From: an uncultured bacterium
GTDB taxonomy: Bacteria; Bacillota; Clostridia; Lachnospirales; Lachnospiraceae
DNA length: 56,418 nt
Assembly: GCA_947175015.1 (NCBI GenBank)
Contig: CAMWLE010000009.1
Span: forward strand, 1 to 56,418
Reading direction: 5' to 3'
A program made the translations under genes and the position numbers. Below the pieces are notes generated by a model, which had not been told where the DNA came from, did not search any database, and saw only the letters and a program-made list of their open reading frames with translations. Shown here piece by piece: positions 1-7,872 of this stretch; position 1 is the stretch's first letter, and each line of letters opens with the position of its first letter.

Positions 1-148
1 AAGATGTTGTTGAAGATTGAAGAGAATTCAGTGTTCGGTTTTGAAGGTGCAAGCCGGAAGCAGGCAGAAGACTTCATGATAGAGTAAGAATGGGTAGATG
101 AAGGAAAGTCTGCAAAGGAAGGAAAGCCTTCAGAGAAGAAAGAGATAA

Positions 149-220
149 TCCTCGATAGCTCAATGGTAGAGCACTCGGCTGTTAACCGAGTTGTTGTAGG
201 TTCGAGCCCTACTCGGGGAG
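149..220 (+). tRNA. tRNA-Asn (anticodon GTT)
   Basis: The 72-nt cloverleaf folds by eye. The acceptor stem TCCTCGA pairs with TCGGGGA (one G-T pair), the anticodon stem CTCGG/CCGAG holds GTT at 181-183, and the T arm carries GGTTCGAGCCC. The discriminator is G and CCA is not encoded. The 148 bases before it hold no gene I can support; a frame open from the window edge closes with TAA at 85-87 and could be the tail of something outside. Confidence 0.95.
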
Positions 221-247
221 TAAAGTGCCAGAAGGGTGGCACTTGGG

Positions 248-281
248 AAAGTCCGTAAACATCAGTGTTTACGGACTTTTT
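248..281 (+). terminator. Intrinsic terminator of tRNA-Asn
   Basis: A perfect 13-bp stem (248-260 with 267-279) around the loop ATCAGT ends in a T-run. It lies 27 bases behind the tRNA and ends 3 bases before the group II intron fragment. Confidence 0.85.
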
Positions 282-283
282 CG

Positions 284-661
284 GTGCGCCTGGCGAGCGC
301 ACGTTCTAATGGGTGAAAGTCCCAAATCTGCTCGGCAGTGGGAAGGATACAGCCGAACACCAAGGTTCTCGCCGTGAGGTTTAAGAGGGCTGAAGGAAGG
401 TGCAGGCAAACTTCTGCACCAACGTGCAGAAACCATTTCAGGCTTATGCAGGAGGATAAAAGACTGCCAAACAAGTTGAAGTCCAATAAATGTACGGAAT
501 CCTGTGAAGTAAAAATGGTGGGGACATGGAGGTCTCACGGACGTGACGAAAGCGATAAAATATTCGTAGTTACGGAGTAAAGCTTGCCGTGAGAAGTCAG
601 AAGAAGCCATAGTACCCAGGCGGTTGCAAACGTTGGGGAAGGGCTGAACAGTAGGAGGTGC
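284..661 (+). mobile_element. Group II intron, 5' fragment (domain I)
   Basis: The sequence starts with GTGCGCC, as bacterial group II introns do, and continues with the domain I signature GGTGAAAGTCCC at about 310-321. Further structured, non-coding, purine-rich sequence follows, up to the GAACAGTAGGAGGT stretch (646-659) that usually lies just before the intron-encoded reverse transcriptase. No reverse transcriptase follows. The sequence switches at about 660 to a transposase fragment read on the other strand, so the intron has lost domain IV onward and cannot splice. Its position right after a terminator hairpin matches the known target preference of some bacterial group II introns. The exact 3' breakpoint is an estimate. 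Confidence 0.7.
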
Positions 662-1015
662 CATTTTCAAATTTATAGGCATAGCAGAAATGCCCATTGA
701 TATACATCTGCCGGATAGCGGGATTTGCAGCGGCATGTGAGGGCATGGAACCATAGGTGGCCTTATAAGGGTCATAGGAATCATCCAGTTTTTTTGCTTT
801 TTTATAAGCTTTGAGCTGCCTGATGATACGGTTTGCATATTTGGGGTTGTTTTCAGTCACCCATGCTTCAATGCCGGAGGTATCGAACAAAGCCATGGAG
901 GATTTATAAGCGTCAATACGCTAGCATATGGGTTCGGTCAGGTCAACGAGGCGGTCGAACATGACTTGCAGGTCTGGTAGGAGAGCCTGTATTTATACGG
1001 GTTCTGACGTTTCGC
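662..1015 (-). pseudogene. Transposase remnant (DDE type)
   Basis: Read on the minus strand, positions 896 down to about 662 encode a clean transposase segment with motifs MALFDTSGIEAWVTENNPK and YINGHFCYAYKF. The frame continues upstream as RIDAYKSS and, before that, MFDRLVDLTEPIC, but these are separated by an in-frame TAG where a glutamine codon would be expected. Near 985 the reading becomes disordered, which suggests a frameshift. At the C-terminal side the protein sequence breaks off after the KF residues, where the group II intron fragment begins. It is therefore a double-truncated, stop-containing copy of an IS1182/IS4-like transposase. The family name is from memory of the motif and the sub-family is uncertain. 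Confidence 0.7.
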
Positions 1016-1336
1016 AAATGCCTAGAGAATATAGAGGCTGCAAGGAGATCCAGGCTGTCCAGAACAAGTCGTCAGCTTATGGGATATATGGAAGAGGGAG
1101 AAATGGTATCTTTGAATTTGCTGGAACGGCTTCAGACAATGGTATGGATGAAAATAGGCGAGTATTGGTGGATGTATGCTCCTGATGCTGAACTGTCCAG
1201 AGAGAAAGCCGGGGAACGGATAAAGTGGAAACAGAAGCCCAGGCAGAAGTTGGACAATGAAAAAACCCAATCAAAATACATTTGATAGGGTTAATTATTT
1301 GGATGTACTAGAAAGCCAGTATAATCAATATTAAAA
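1016..1336. other. Unassigned stretch between the remnants and tRNA-Gly
   Basis: No recognisable gene. A plus-strand frame (1079-1285) encodes 68 residues rich in Trp, Lys and Glu, but it has no convincing Shine-Dalgarno site and no motif I know. It probably belongs to the decayed element on its left. Confidence 0.3.
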
Positions 1337-1407
1337 AGCAGATAACGGGAATCGAACCCGCCTTTCCAGCTTGGGAAGCTAGCGTTCTACCAATGAACCA
1401 TATCTGC
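1337..1407 (-). tRNA. tRNA-Gly (anticodon CCC)
   Basis: Minus-strand cloverleaf of 71 nt. The acceptor stem GCAGATA pairs with TATCTGC at the other end, the D arm contains TTCATTGGTAGAA, and the anticodon stem CTAGC/GCTGG encloses TTCCCAA, which gives anticodon CCC (plus-strand GGG at 1373-1375). The T arm has GGGTTCGATTCCC. The discriminator is T and CCA is not encoded. A CCC glycine isoacceptor reads GGG codons. Confidence 0.93.
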
Positions 1408-1607
1408 AAGTTCTCAATGGATTTATTATACCATAGAAATTCATGATTTGCAATATATTTATCTAATGTTTTTATAGATATTTTTCATCCCCAGTTACTT
1501 TTCACGGGTATGGGAAATGTGTAACTGTTGATTGTTCAAAACGCCGAAATTAAAAAAATATTTATCAACATCAAACAGACTGTTTTTAAGAAAATGTGGA
1601 TATCTAA

Positions 1608-1796
1608 AATCCATATGTAGACGCAGATAATAATCTGGCGAAGCGTCATGCCAGGATCATAAAAGGTAAGAGCAACCAGGCAGTGTCGCTAAGGAGTTTC
1701 GAGCATCTGGCGGATTACTGTGACATGTATTATATAGTTAATTCGGAGGAAATCTGTAAATCCGAAAGTTGTGGAACAATAATCAAAAAAATATGA
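1608..1796 (+). pseudogene. Possible remnant of an unidentified gene
   Basis: After a TAA at 1605-1607 a frame stays open for 62 codons and looks like ordinary protein (segments ARIIKGKSNQAVSLRSFEHL and DYCDMYYIVNSEEIC). It has no start codon with a ribosome binding site at its beginning, so it looks like the C-terminal tail of a lost gene. I do not recognise the family. The AT-rich sequence from 1410 to 1607 holds nothing I can support. Confidence 0.3.
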
Positions 1797-2051
1797 TATA
1801 ATTATTTCATGTAGTGTTTTTTATATGATAAAATGGATCAAAGGCATTCGCGTTCCAAGGTGGATAAAGAAGCGAAGGATGAAACAATACTCGGAAAGAA
1901 GTCTCTTGAGGTGGAATTTACACCCATGGATCTGGTCGATTTTGATGTAAGGTACTGGCAGAAAAAGAGGTTCTTGTGGAAGCGAATGCGGCAGCCCAAA
2001 ATATTGTTGGTAGAGCTGCGCTGGAGTCGTGGCAGGAAGGTAGGCAGCAAG

Positions 2052-2567
2052 ATGAAGTATTATATTGCGGATACGCATTTTGGACATAAAAATGTGCTGA
2101 CATTTGACAGCCGTCCCTTTTCCGATGTGGAAGAGATGGATCGGGAGATGATACGTCTCTGGAACAGTATGGTAAGATCGGAAGATGAAGTGTATATTGT
2201 AGGGGATTTCGCCTATCACAATGAGCGTCCGGCAGAATGGTATCTGGCGCGGTTGCAAGGGCGGAAATATTTGATTATCGGCAACCATGACGGGAAGCTT
2301 TTGAAAAATGAGAGAGCTATGGGATATTTTGAAGGGGCGGACAAGATGATGCATGTGTTCGATGATGGGTATCAGATTTGTGTCTGTCATTTCCCGCTGG
2401 CAGAGTGGAATGGGTTCTACAGAGGCGCTTTGCATATCTATGGGCATATTCACAACAGGCAGGAGGAAACATGGGAATTTATGAAGACCAGACAGCGGGC
2501 CTACAATGCAGGCTGTATGCTTCATGGCTACAGGCCTGTTACCCTGAAAGAATTGATTGGAAAATGA
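2052..2567 (+). CDS. Calcineurin-like metallophosphoesterase, 171 aa
   Basis: Small single-domain metallophosphoesterase, presumably cytosolic, hydrolysing a phosphodiester or phosphomonoester; the substrate is not predictable. All metal-binding blocks are present: D7-x-H9 (ADTHFGH), GDF with D52, GNHD at 77-80, CHFP with H113, and GHIH at 131-134. I start at ATG 2052, which places the first metal block at the N-terminus as in the family and follows AGGAAGG at about 2035-2041. The frame is open upstream to 1833, but those 73 residues resemble no domain and are likely chance or debris. It is the first of three same-strand genes leading into the NADAR gene and a second phosphoesterase, with 164 bases and a promoter-like site before the next gene. 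Confident of the family, not of the role. Confidence 0.85.
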   Translation: MKYYIADTHFGHKNVLTFDSRPFSDVEEMDREMIRLWNSMVRSEDEVYIVGDFAYHNERPAEWYLARLQGRKYLIIGNHDGKLLKNERAMGYFEGADKMMHVFDDGYQICVCHFPLAEWNGFYRGALHIYGHIHNRQEETWEFMKTRQRAYNAGCMLHGYRPVTLKELIGK

Positions 2568-2646
2568 ACGGCTGGGATGGAATATAAAGATTTTAAGCAG
2601 TCAGACCAGATTTCCTGATTCAGCATAAGGAGAGAAGGCATTTTCA

Positions 2647-2675
2647 TAGACATCAGTTTATATATAAGATATAAT
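2647..2675 (+). promoter_or_regulatory. Sigma-A-type promoter before the NADAR gene
   Basis: TAGACA (2647-2652), a 17-base spacer and TATAAT (2670-2675). The transcript would start about 50 bases before the ATG at 2732. Predicted by eye. Confidence 0.5.
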
Positions 2676-2731
2676 GAAAGAAAAACATGAAAACGGATAA
2701 ATAGGCAATCAAATACAGGGGAGGACTATAA

Positions 2732-3361
2732 ATGGCATCAAGACCGGCATGGACTGTGAGAAACGGCAAAGTGACAGTGGAACATTTTGAATTTGAATGG
2801 AGTGGAGGCTTTGCAGTTGTCCAAAAGCAGAAAAATATTATGGCTCTGCACCAACAAATCAGTAAAAAGTACGGTGAGAAAGCCTTGGAGGTGTCTTCCA
2901 AAAGTATGGAAGAACTGGGAAGGAATATAGGAGCATTCAGTCTGAAAAAAAACGGCGTCTACCTTGAAAACATTTTTCAGGCATCGAAGAAATATGAAAA
3001 AGGAGGGCCTTTCGCAGATCTGCTGGAAGTGACACCAAAGGAAGCGAAACAGGATGAGAGACATCATACTTCCGGTAAATTGACTGCTTTTGTGATGGAT
3101 GGTGTGGAATGGCCCTTACATCCTATGACGGCATTTTATGATAATATCTACATTAAGGCCCTTATGGAACATTATGGGGAAAATTTGGATCTGGGAGAAT
3201 ATGTCTGGTTTACGGATATTGAATTTAATCCGAAAAAGTCAATAAACTGCCAGGCGCGTTCCGCGGCAATCTATCAACTGCTCCAGGAAAAGAAATGCTT
3301 TGACATAGTGGAAGATATGCAGGAGTGGATTACATTTCATAAAATAAATGTCTGTGGATGA
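2732..3361 (+). CDS. NADAR-family protein (DarT-associated antitoxin type)
   Basis: 209 aa. The pattern FEFEWSGGFAVVQKQKNI near the N-terminus, SLKKNGVYLENIFQASK, GGPFADL, and the C-terminal TDIEFNPKKSINCQARSAA matches what I know of the NADAR domain that accompanies DarT1 toxins. In those systems DarT1 ADP-ribosylates guanosine in DNA and the NADAR partner removes the mark. Length and architecture fit a single complete domain. A strong Shine-Dalgarno (GGGGAGG) lies 7-8 bases before the ATG. No DarT-like ADP-ribosyltransferase is present on either side. The neighbours are two metallophosphoesterases, the downstream one only 80 bases away, so it may act in nucleic-acid or ADP-ribose repair, or as stand-alone immunity against an incoming DarT. 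The family call rests on memory of the conserved blocks, and the function here is inference. Confidence 0.72.
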   Translation: MASRPAWTVRNGKVTVEHFEFEWSGGFAVVQKQKNIMALHQQISKKYGEKALEVSSKSMEELGRNIGAFSLKKNGVYLENIFQASKKYEKGGPFADLLEVTPKEAKQDERHHTSGKLTAFVMDGVEWPLHPMTAFYDNIYIKALMEHYGENLDLGEYVWFTDIEFNPKKSINCQARSAAIYQLLQEKKCFDIVEDMQEWITFHKINVCG

Positions 3362-3441
3362 TATGTATTGGCAAAAAAGTTGGATGAAAAAGCATAAAAT
3401 ATATGTGGGGAGGAATCCGCATAGATCAGGAGGTGATGAAA

Positions 3442-4425
3442 ATGCACTATGTCATAGGCGATGTTCATGGGTGCTATGATGCGTTGATGTTATTGCTTGG
3501 AAAACTAAATCTGACTTCGGAGGATATTGTGACATTTGTGGGAGATTTTGTGGACAGGGAGCCGTCAAGGGAACAATATGACAATCTTGTAGCCTGGTTT
3601 ATGGAAAATATCACAGATGACGGACAGTTTCGCTCTGCCGTAGGCAATCATGATTATGATTTTCACAATACCATGAAGTCTTTTTGGGGGCTGAATAGGT
3701 ATATGACCGTATTTCCGGATGAAAAGAGGCTGGAAATCCAGAAAGCGTTTGCTGAAAAGTTGGGCAGACTGCCTCTGTATCATGAATATACGATTCATGG
3801 TGTCAGGAATATTGTGACACATTCCTGGCTGGTGGACAGAAAGTATCAACCTTATTTTATTGGAGAAGATACGGATGGAGGGTATGATATAGAGGGCTCT
3901 ATTTGGGACAGACAATGGAGTTTATCATGTGATCCAAAGGAAGTAAGGGTGATTCACGGGCATACCATTGTAGTGAGCGGACGGGTTGACAATCCGGACA
4001 AATATAATAATATTGCAACCAGGATATATAAGAACGGGAATAATGTCAATGTGGACTGCGGCTGCTTTATGGGACTTGCCAACAGGGGAAACCTGGCAGC
4101 GTTCCGGTTGGAGGATGATGAGGTGTTTTACGCCTATTCGGACGATGATGTGGTGGAAGAGTGCAAGAGGTTGGCAGTGTTGAGCAAAGGGGAATTAAAG
4201 GCTCATGAAATATTTGTGGCTTGTGCAAGAGAACCTTGGATTTTGCTGAAACGTACCGATCATGCGTATATCAATGAATGCAGGAATAAATTGTTGGAGG
4301 AAAGCAGGCAGAAAGATGTGGACTATAATTCCCTGGCTGATTGGCTGCAGGAAAAAAAGGCGCTCTGCCGCAGGAAGATGATGAGGCTCAGTGAACAGGA
4401 CAAGAGTTTTATTGTATGGAATTAA
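3442..4425 (+). CDS. PP2A/PrpE-like metallophosphoesterase, 327 aa
   Basis: Serine/threonine-phosphatase-type metallophosphoesterase. The blocks are GDVHGCYD (residues 6-13), GDFVDRE (34-40) and GNHD (68-71), followed by a conserved THSWLV and IHGHT further on. These are the metal ligands of the lambda-phosphatase / diadenosine-tetraphosphatase group. The C-terminal third (after CGCFMGLANRGNLA) is an extension rich in charged residues with no known motif. I start at ATG 3442 because AGGAGG at 3428-3433 is 8 bases away; ATG 3436, six bases earlier in frame, is too close to it. Probably co-transcribed with the NADAR gene. The substrate could be phosphoprotein, a dinucleoside polyphosphate or a nucleic-acid end. 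Confidence 0.82.
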   Translation: MHYVIGDVHGCYDALMLLLGKLNLTSEDIVTFVGDFVDREPSREQYDNLVAWFMENITDDGQFRSAVGNHDYDFHNTMKSFWGLNRYMTVFPDEKRLEIQKAFAEKLGRLPLYHEYTIHGVRNIVTHSWLVDRKYQPYFIGEDTDGGYDIEGSIWDRQWSLSCDPKEVRVIHGHTIVVSGRVDNPDKYNNIATRIYKNGNNVNVDCGCFMGLANRGNLAAFRLEDDEVFYAYSDDDVVEECKRLAVLSKGELKAHEIFVACAREPWILLKRTDHAYINECRNKLLEESRQKDVDYNSLADWLQEKKALCRRKMMRLSEQDKSFIVWN

Positions 4426-4453
4426 AAGGTGCTGCTATGCGAATCAAGAATAC

Positions 4454-4489
4454 ATTCAGACCCGCACAGAAGCGTGTGCGGGTCTGAAT
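4454..4489. terminator. Bidirectional terminator between convergent genes
   Basis: Perfect 15-bp stem, 4454-4468 with 4475-4489, and a 6-base loop. It lies between the stop of the phosphoesterase (4425) and the stop of the minus-strand PRPP synthetase gene (4492). There is no long T-run on either side. Confidence 0.65.
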
Positions 4490-4491
4490 AA

Positions 4492-5616
4492 TTAGTTGTG
4501 CTGTTGGGGAGCAGAAATATGCAGCAGGGCATGTATTTTCGCATGGGGGTCCAGCAATTTTGAAATGGATTTCCCCGTATTTACGGAATAGATATATATG
4601 GCAATGTATTTTGTGATATCCACTTCCCGATACCAGGGCGCCTTCCTGACTTCGTCCCGGCGGTAGGAGGCATTGGTAACGAAGACAGCGTCCAGGATGC
4701 CCTGTTCATAGGCAGCGTCAAATTCCTGAATGCCGTCAGTGAACAATGCAAAGGTGGAGATGGCAAATACCCGTCTGGCACCCTGCGTTTTACAATATTT
4801 TGCCACATCCAGCATGGTAGTGCCGGAGCATATCATGTCATCTACAATGAAGATGTCTTTGTTTCTCACATGGGGGCCGATATATTTGTGTACATCTACC
4901 GTGTAATGGCCATCAGTCATATGTGTTCGGGATCTGCGCTTATAAAAGATACCCATATCCAAACCAAGTTCACTGGTGTATTTAAAATTTCTGTTGGTTC
5001 CGCCCAGGTCAGGGGAAATGAACAGGGAATGTTCCTCATCAAAAGTCAAATCTTCATAATTTCGTTTGACAGCTTTAATGACTTGATAGATGGGGAATAA
5101 ATCATCAAATCCCATATAGGGGACAGCATTTGCCACTCTGTTATCATGGACGTCAAAAGCCATAATATTCTTAACGCCGATATTCTCAAGTTCCCGCAGT
5201 GCTATGGCACAATCCAGCGATTCACGGGAGATTCGCCTGTCCTGTCTGCTGGCATATAACAAGGGAGAGATTACATTGACCCGATATGCTTTTCCGCCGA
5301 TAGCGGATATGGTCCTTTTCAAATTCTGAAAATGTTCATCGGGGGACATGTTGACGGTCTGGGAATACATTTGATAGGAGCAGTAACAATTTCCCACATC
5401 CATTAAGATATACACATCGGCGCCCCGAACGGTTTGTTCCAGGACTGCTTTGGCATCGCCGGTGGAGAAACGGATAATGTTTGAGTTGATCACATGGCAT
5501 TGTTCCGTATTATATGTTTCTTTTAAATAGTATTCAATTTTCTGTGAAAGTTCTTCCGTTCCGTATAAAGGGATGATGACAATGGGAATGGAAATGCTTG
5601 ATGACAGGGAATCCAT
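4492..5616 (-). CDS. prs: Ribose-phosphate pyrophosphokinase (PRPP synthetase), Lachnospiraceae-type
   Basis: 374 aa. It makes 5-phosphoribosyl-1-pyrophosphate from ribose-5-phosphate and ATP for nucleotide, NAD, histidine and tryptophan synthesis. Visible blocks are DVGNCYCSYQM, MSPDEHFQNLKR, SRQDRRISRESLDCA, FDVHDNR, ISPDLGGTNR and the PRPP-binding loop VDDMICSGTTMLDVA (the family loop DDxxxTGxT, here with CSGTT). The protein is longer than the classical ~315-aa enzyme, as usual in this bacterial family. AAGGAG lies just before the ATG at 5616. It may be a paralogue rather than the main enzyme, because several blocks deviate from the standard Lachnospiraceae sequence as I remember it. It is convergent with the phosphoesterase gene and shares its terminator hairpin. 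Confidence 0.85.
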   Translation of the reverse strand: MDSLSSSISIPIVIIPLYGTEELSQKIEYYLKETYNTEQCHVINSNIIRFSTGDAKAVLEQTVRGADVYILMDVGNCYCSYQMYSQTVNMSPDEHFQNLKRTISAIGGKAYRVNVISPLLYASRQDRRISRESLDCAIALRELENIGVKNIMAFDVHDNRVANAVPYMGFDDLFPIYQVIKAVKRNYEDLTFDEEHSLFISPDLGGTNRNFKYTSELGLDMGIFYKRRSRTHMTDGHYTVDVHKYIGPHVRNKDIFIVDDMICSGTTMLDVAKYCKTQGARRVFAISTFALFTDGIQEFDAAYEQGILDAVFVTNASYRRDEVRKAPWYREVDITKYIAIYIYSVNTGKSISKLLDPHAKIHALLHISAPQQHN

Positions 5617-5687
5617 TTTGTTCTCCTTTTGCAGTTGTTTTTATTGTGTGTTATTTGGCATAGAATGTTTGCTGCCAATCAATCTTC

Positions 5688-5717
5688 ATTTTATTTCCAA
5701 AAAGGTATGCTTGTCAA
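5688..5717 (-). promoter_or_regulatory. Probable promoter of prs
   Basis: On the minus strand TTGACA (5717-5712), an 18-base spacer and TAAAAT (5693-5688), about 70 bases before the prs start codon. Confidence 0.5.
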
Positions 5718-5860
5718 GGAATTTTTAAGTTGTGTTTGGTATGGATAATTTTTAGGTTATGATGACTCGTTGTGTCCGTGAGGTGTTTTCAGTCGCTTTT
5801 TGCATGAAAAACAGATAAGCATGCGACAAAAAGCACGCATTTTATGTGTGAAAAAACCGA

Positions 5861-5930
5861 GACAGTCGTGCGCGAAATCGCTGCATTTGCGATTTCTGTG
5901 CATCAGTTATTAGTTCGGAGTGAACAGTAA
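5861..5930. repeat. Dispersed 70-bp palindromic repeat, copy 1
   Basis: This 70-bp stretch matches 40531-40600 at 64 of 70 positions without gaps. Its core is a hairpin with GAAATCGC and GCGATTTC arms around TGCATTT, and it ends in GGAGTGAACAGTAA. It sits in the intergenic region before the EAL gene, ending 34 bases ahead of that gene's -35 box. The rest of 5617-6014 holds the two predicted promoters and no gene. Confidence 0.75.
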
Positions 5931-5963
5931 TTGTGTATCTGTCTCTGTGAACGGTAACTTTTT

Positions 5964-5992
5964 TTGACTGGTGTTTTTGTAATAGATATGAT
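5964..5992 (+). promoter_or_regulatory. Promoter of the EAL-domain gene
   Basis: TTGACT (5964-5969), a 17-base spacer and TATGAT (5987-5992). Confidence 0.6.
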
Positions 5993-6059
5993 AGAATGTT
6001 GAAATAGGAAGGCTATGGCAGCGGTTGTTGGTATTGTGGGCTGCGGAAATGGAGTAGGT

Positions 6060-7811
6060 ATGACACATAAGGAAAAAGCAGATCAGCTCTTGCATCAACA
6101 GTATCATTGTTCTCAGGCATTATTTGGAGCATTTGCGGAAGAGTTTGGATTAGATCTGAAGACCGCTTTCAAAATCAGCACATGCTTCGGGGGTGGGATG
6201 CGTCAGGGCGGTACATGCGGATGTATTACTGCATCTCTGCTGGTGCTGGGAATGGCAATCGGCTTTTATGATTCTCAGGACAGGGAATTGGAGGTGTATG
6301 GCAATCAGAAGACGGATGAGTTTATTCATCGGTTTATGGAGGAAATGGGCGGCAAAGGTAATTGCAGAGATATTTTGGGGCAAGATATTTCCAGACCGGA
6401 TGAAATGGCGATTATCCGCAAGGAGGGACTGATTCTGCAGAAATGTCCCAGGGCGATAAATGCCAGTATTGAGATATTGGAGGATATGCTGGCGGAACAT
6501 TTTAAAAATGTCAAGGAAGACAGTATTGGTCTGGCAGATATTCCCGAAGATGACGAATTAAAGAGTTTATTAAAAAATATCAGTAAACTGCGTCGGTTCA
6601 GACGGCAGGTGAACCAGTTATTGTATTCTTCCGCAAAAGATATTGCATTTATTCAGTTTGATATCCGCAAATTTAAAATTGTCAACGATCTTTATGGGGA
6701 GAAGTTCGGGGATGAGGTATTAGATTTTGTTACGGCAAAATTGGGTAAATATTGCAGCGAGGATCAGTTTTTTGTAAATTTACGCAGTGATGTGTTCATG
6801 GTGGTAACGGAGTATGACAGTGAAGAAGAGCTGTTAGAGTTCATCCATGTTCTGGATGTGGGTATCAGTTCTTTTAAAGATGTGAAGCTTCAGATGTCCT
6901 ATGGTGTGTATATGGTGGAAGATAGGGAGATGGAGCTGCGGCAGATGGAAGACAGGGCGGCGATTGCCAGGAAGGCTTCCAAGAAGAATGTGCTGACCAA
7001 TGTTCTGGTTTATCAGGAGCAGTTCAAGGAATCTCTCTATAACAGGAAATTCATAGAAGAGAATATGCAGGCTGCCATTGCCGAAAGACAGTTCATGATG
7101 TATCTTCAGCCCAAATACAGTATTGCGCAGAACAAAATAATCGGAGCGGAGGCATTGATCAGATGGCAACATCCGGAGCGGGGCATGATCTATCCGAATC
7201 AGTTCATCCCTGTGATCGAAGAGAACGGGTTTATCAAAAAGGTGGATTACTATATCTGGGAGGAGGCTTGCCGGTTTATCAAGAAATGTGAGAAGGCGGG
7301 AATTACTTCCTGCCCGGTTTCTGTCAATGTATCGAGAATTCATCTGCGGGATGATGATTGCATTGAAGTGTTGGAAGATATGATAAAAAGGAATGAAATT
7401 CCCAAGGGACTGCTGGAACTGGAAATAACGGAGACAGTGGATAACCAGCAGGTGAGTCTGAAAGCATTGCAGTTGAAGGAAGAGGGATATACACTTCTGA
7501 TGGATGATTTCGGCAGTGGGTACTCTTCGCTGAATATTTTACTGGAGACACCCTTTGATGTGATCAAGTTGGATAAGAAATTCATTGAGAATATGATGGT
7601 ATCTGGTAAAGGGCGGTTGATTCTGGAACAGGTGGTATCCATGGCTGATAAGCTGGAGCTGGGATTGCTGGCAGAGGGCGTGGAGACGGAGGAGCAGATA
7701 GAATTATTGAAAAGCATCGGCTGTGATCAGGTTCAGGGATATTATTATGCCAAGCCCATGCCGGAGGAGGATTTTTTTGCATTATTGTCCAGGCAGGTGT
7801 TGGGGGAGTAG
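6060..7811 (+). CDS. C_GCAxxG_C_C domain - degenerate GGDEF - EAL phosphodiesterase fusion
   Basis: 583 aa from ATG 6060 (GGAG 5 bases ahead); an in-frame ATG at 6015 would add 15 residues without a well-spaced site. Residues 1-140 form a C_GCAxxG_C_C redox-type domain: YHCSQALF, then CFGGGMRQGGTCGCITAS, GNCRDILGQD and KCPRAINAS. Residues about 165-310 are GGDEF-like (DIRKFKIVNDLYGEKFGDEV), but the signature loop reads NLRSDVF, so cyclase activity is not expected. Residues about 325-575 are a complete EAL domain: EALIRWQHP, NVSRIHL, ELEITET, MDDFGSGYSSL, KLDKKFI, LLAEGVETEEQ and QGYYYAKPM. All catalytic blocks are present, so it should hydrolyse cyclic-di-GMP in the cytosol. No membrane segments. 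The cysteine-rich head probably senses redox state or metal and controls the EAL domain; this is inference. Confidence 0.88.
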   Translation: MTHKEKADQLLHQQYHCSQALFGAFAEEFGLDLKTAFKISTCFGGGMRQGGTCGCITASLLVLGMAIGFYDSQDRELEVYGNQKTDEFIHRFMEEMGGKGNCRDILGQDISRPDEMAIIRKEGLILQKCPRAINASIEILEDMLAEHFKNVKEDSIGLADIPEDDELKSLLKNISKLRRFRRQVNQLLYSSAKDIAFIQFDIRKFKIVNDLYGEKFGDEVLDFVTAKLGKYCSEDQFFVNLRSDVFMVVTEYDSEEELLEFIHVLDVGISSFKDVKLQMSYGVYMVEDREMELRQMEDRAAIARKASKKNVLTNVLVYQEQFKESLYNRKFIEENMQAAIAERQFMMYLQPKYSIAQNKIIGAEALIRWQHPERGMIYPNQFIPVIEENGFIKKVDYYIWEEACRFIKKCEKAGITSCPVSVNVSRIHLRDDDCIEVLEDMIKRNEIPKGLLELEITETVDNQQVSLKALQLKEEGYTLLMDDFGSGYSSLNILLETPFDVIKLDKKFIENMMVSGKGRLILEQVVSMADKLELGLLAEGVETEEQIELLKSIGCDQVQGYYYAKPMPEEDFFALLSRQVLGE

Positions 7812-7872
7812 TACGGCGCCGAAGTAAAAAGGACAATATAAGTCTAAGGCTGGTTTCGGAGGAAAAAGAATC

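Noticed and set aside
1821..2525. Minus-strand frame of 234 codons over the first phosphoesterase
   Set aside because: Shadow of the plus-strand gene, whose metal-binding motifs are all present.
2052..3361. A DarT toxin next to the NADAR gene
   Set aside because: Both flanking genes have clear metallophosphoesterase motifs and no ADP-ribosyltransferase features.
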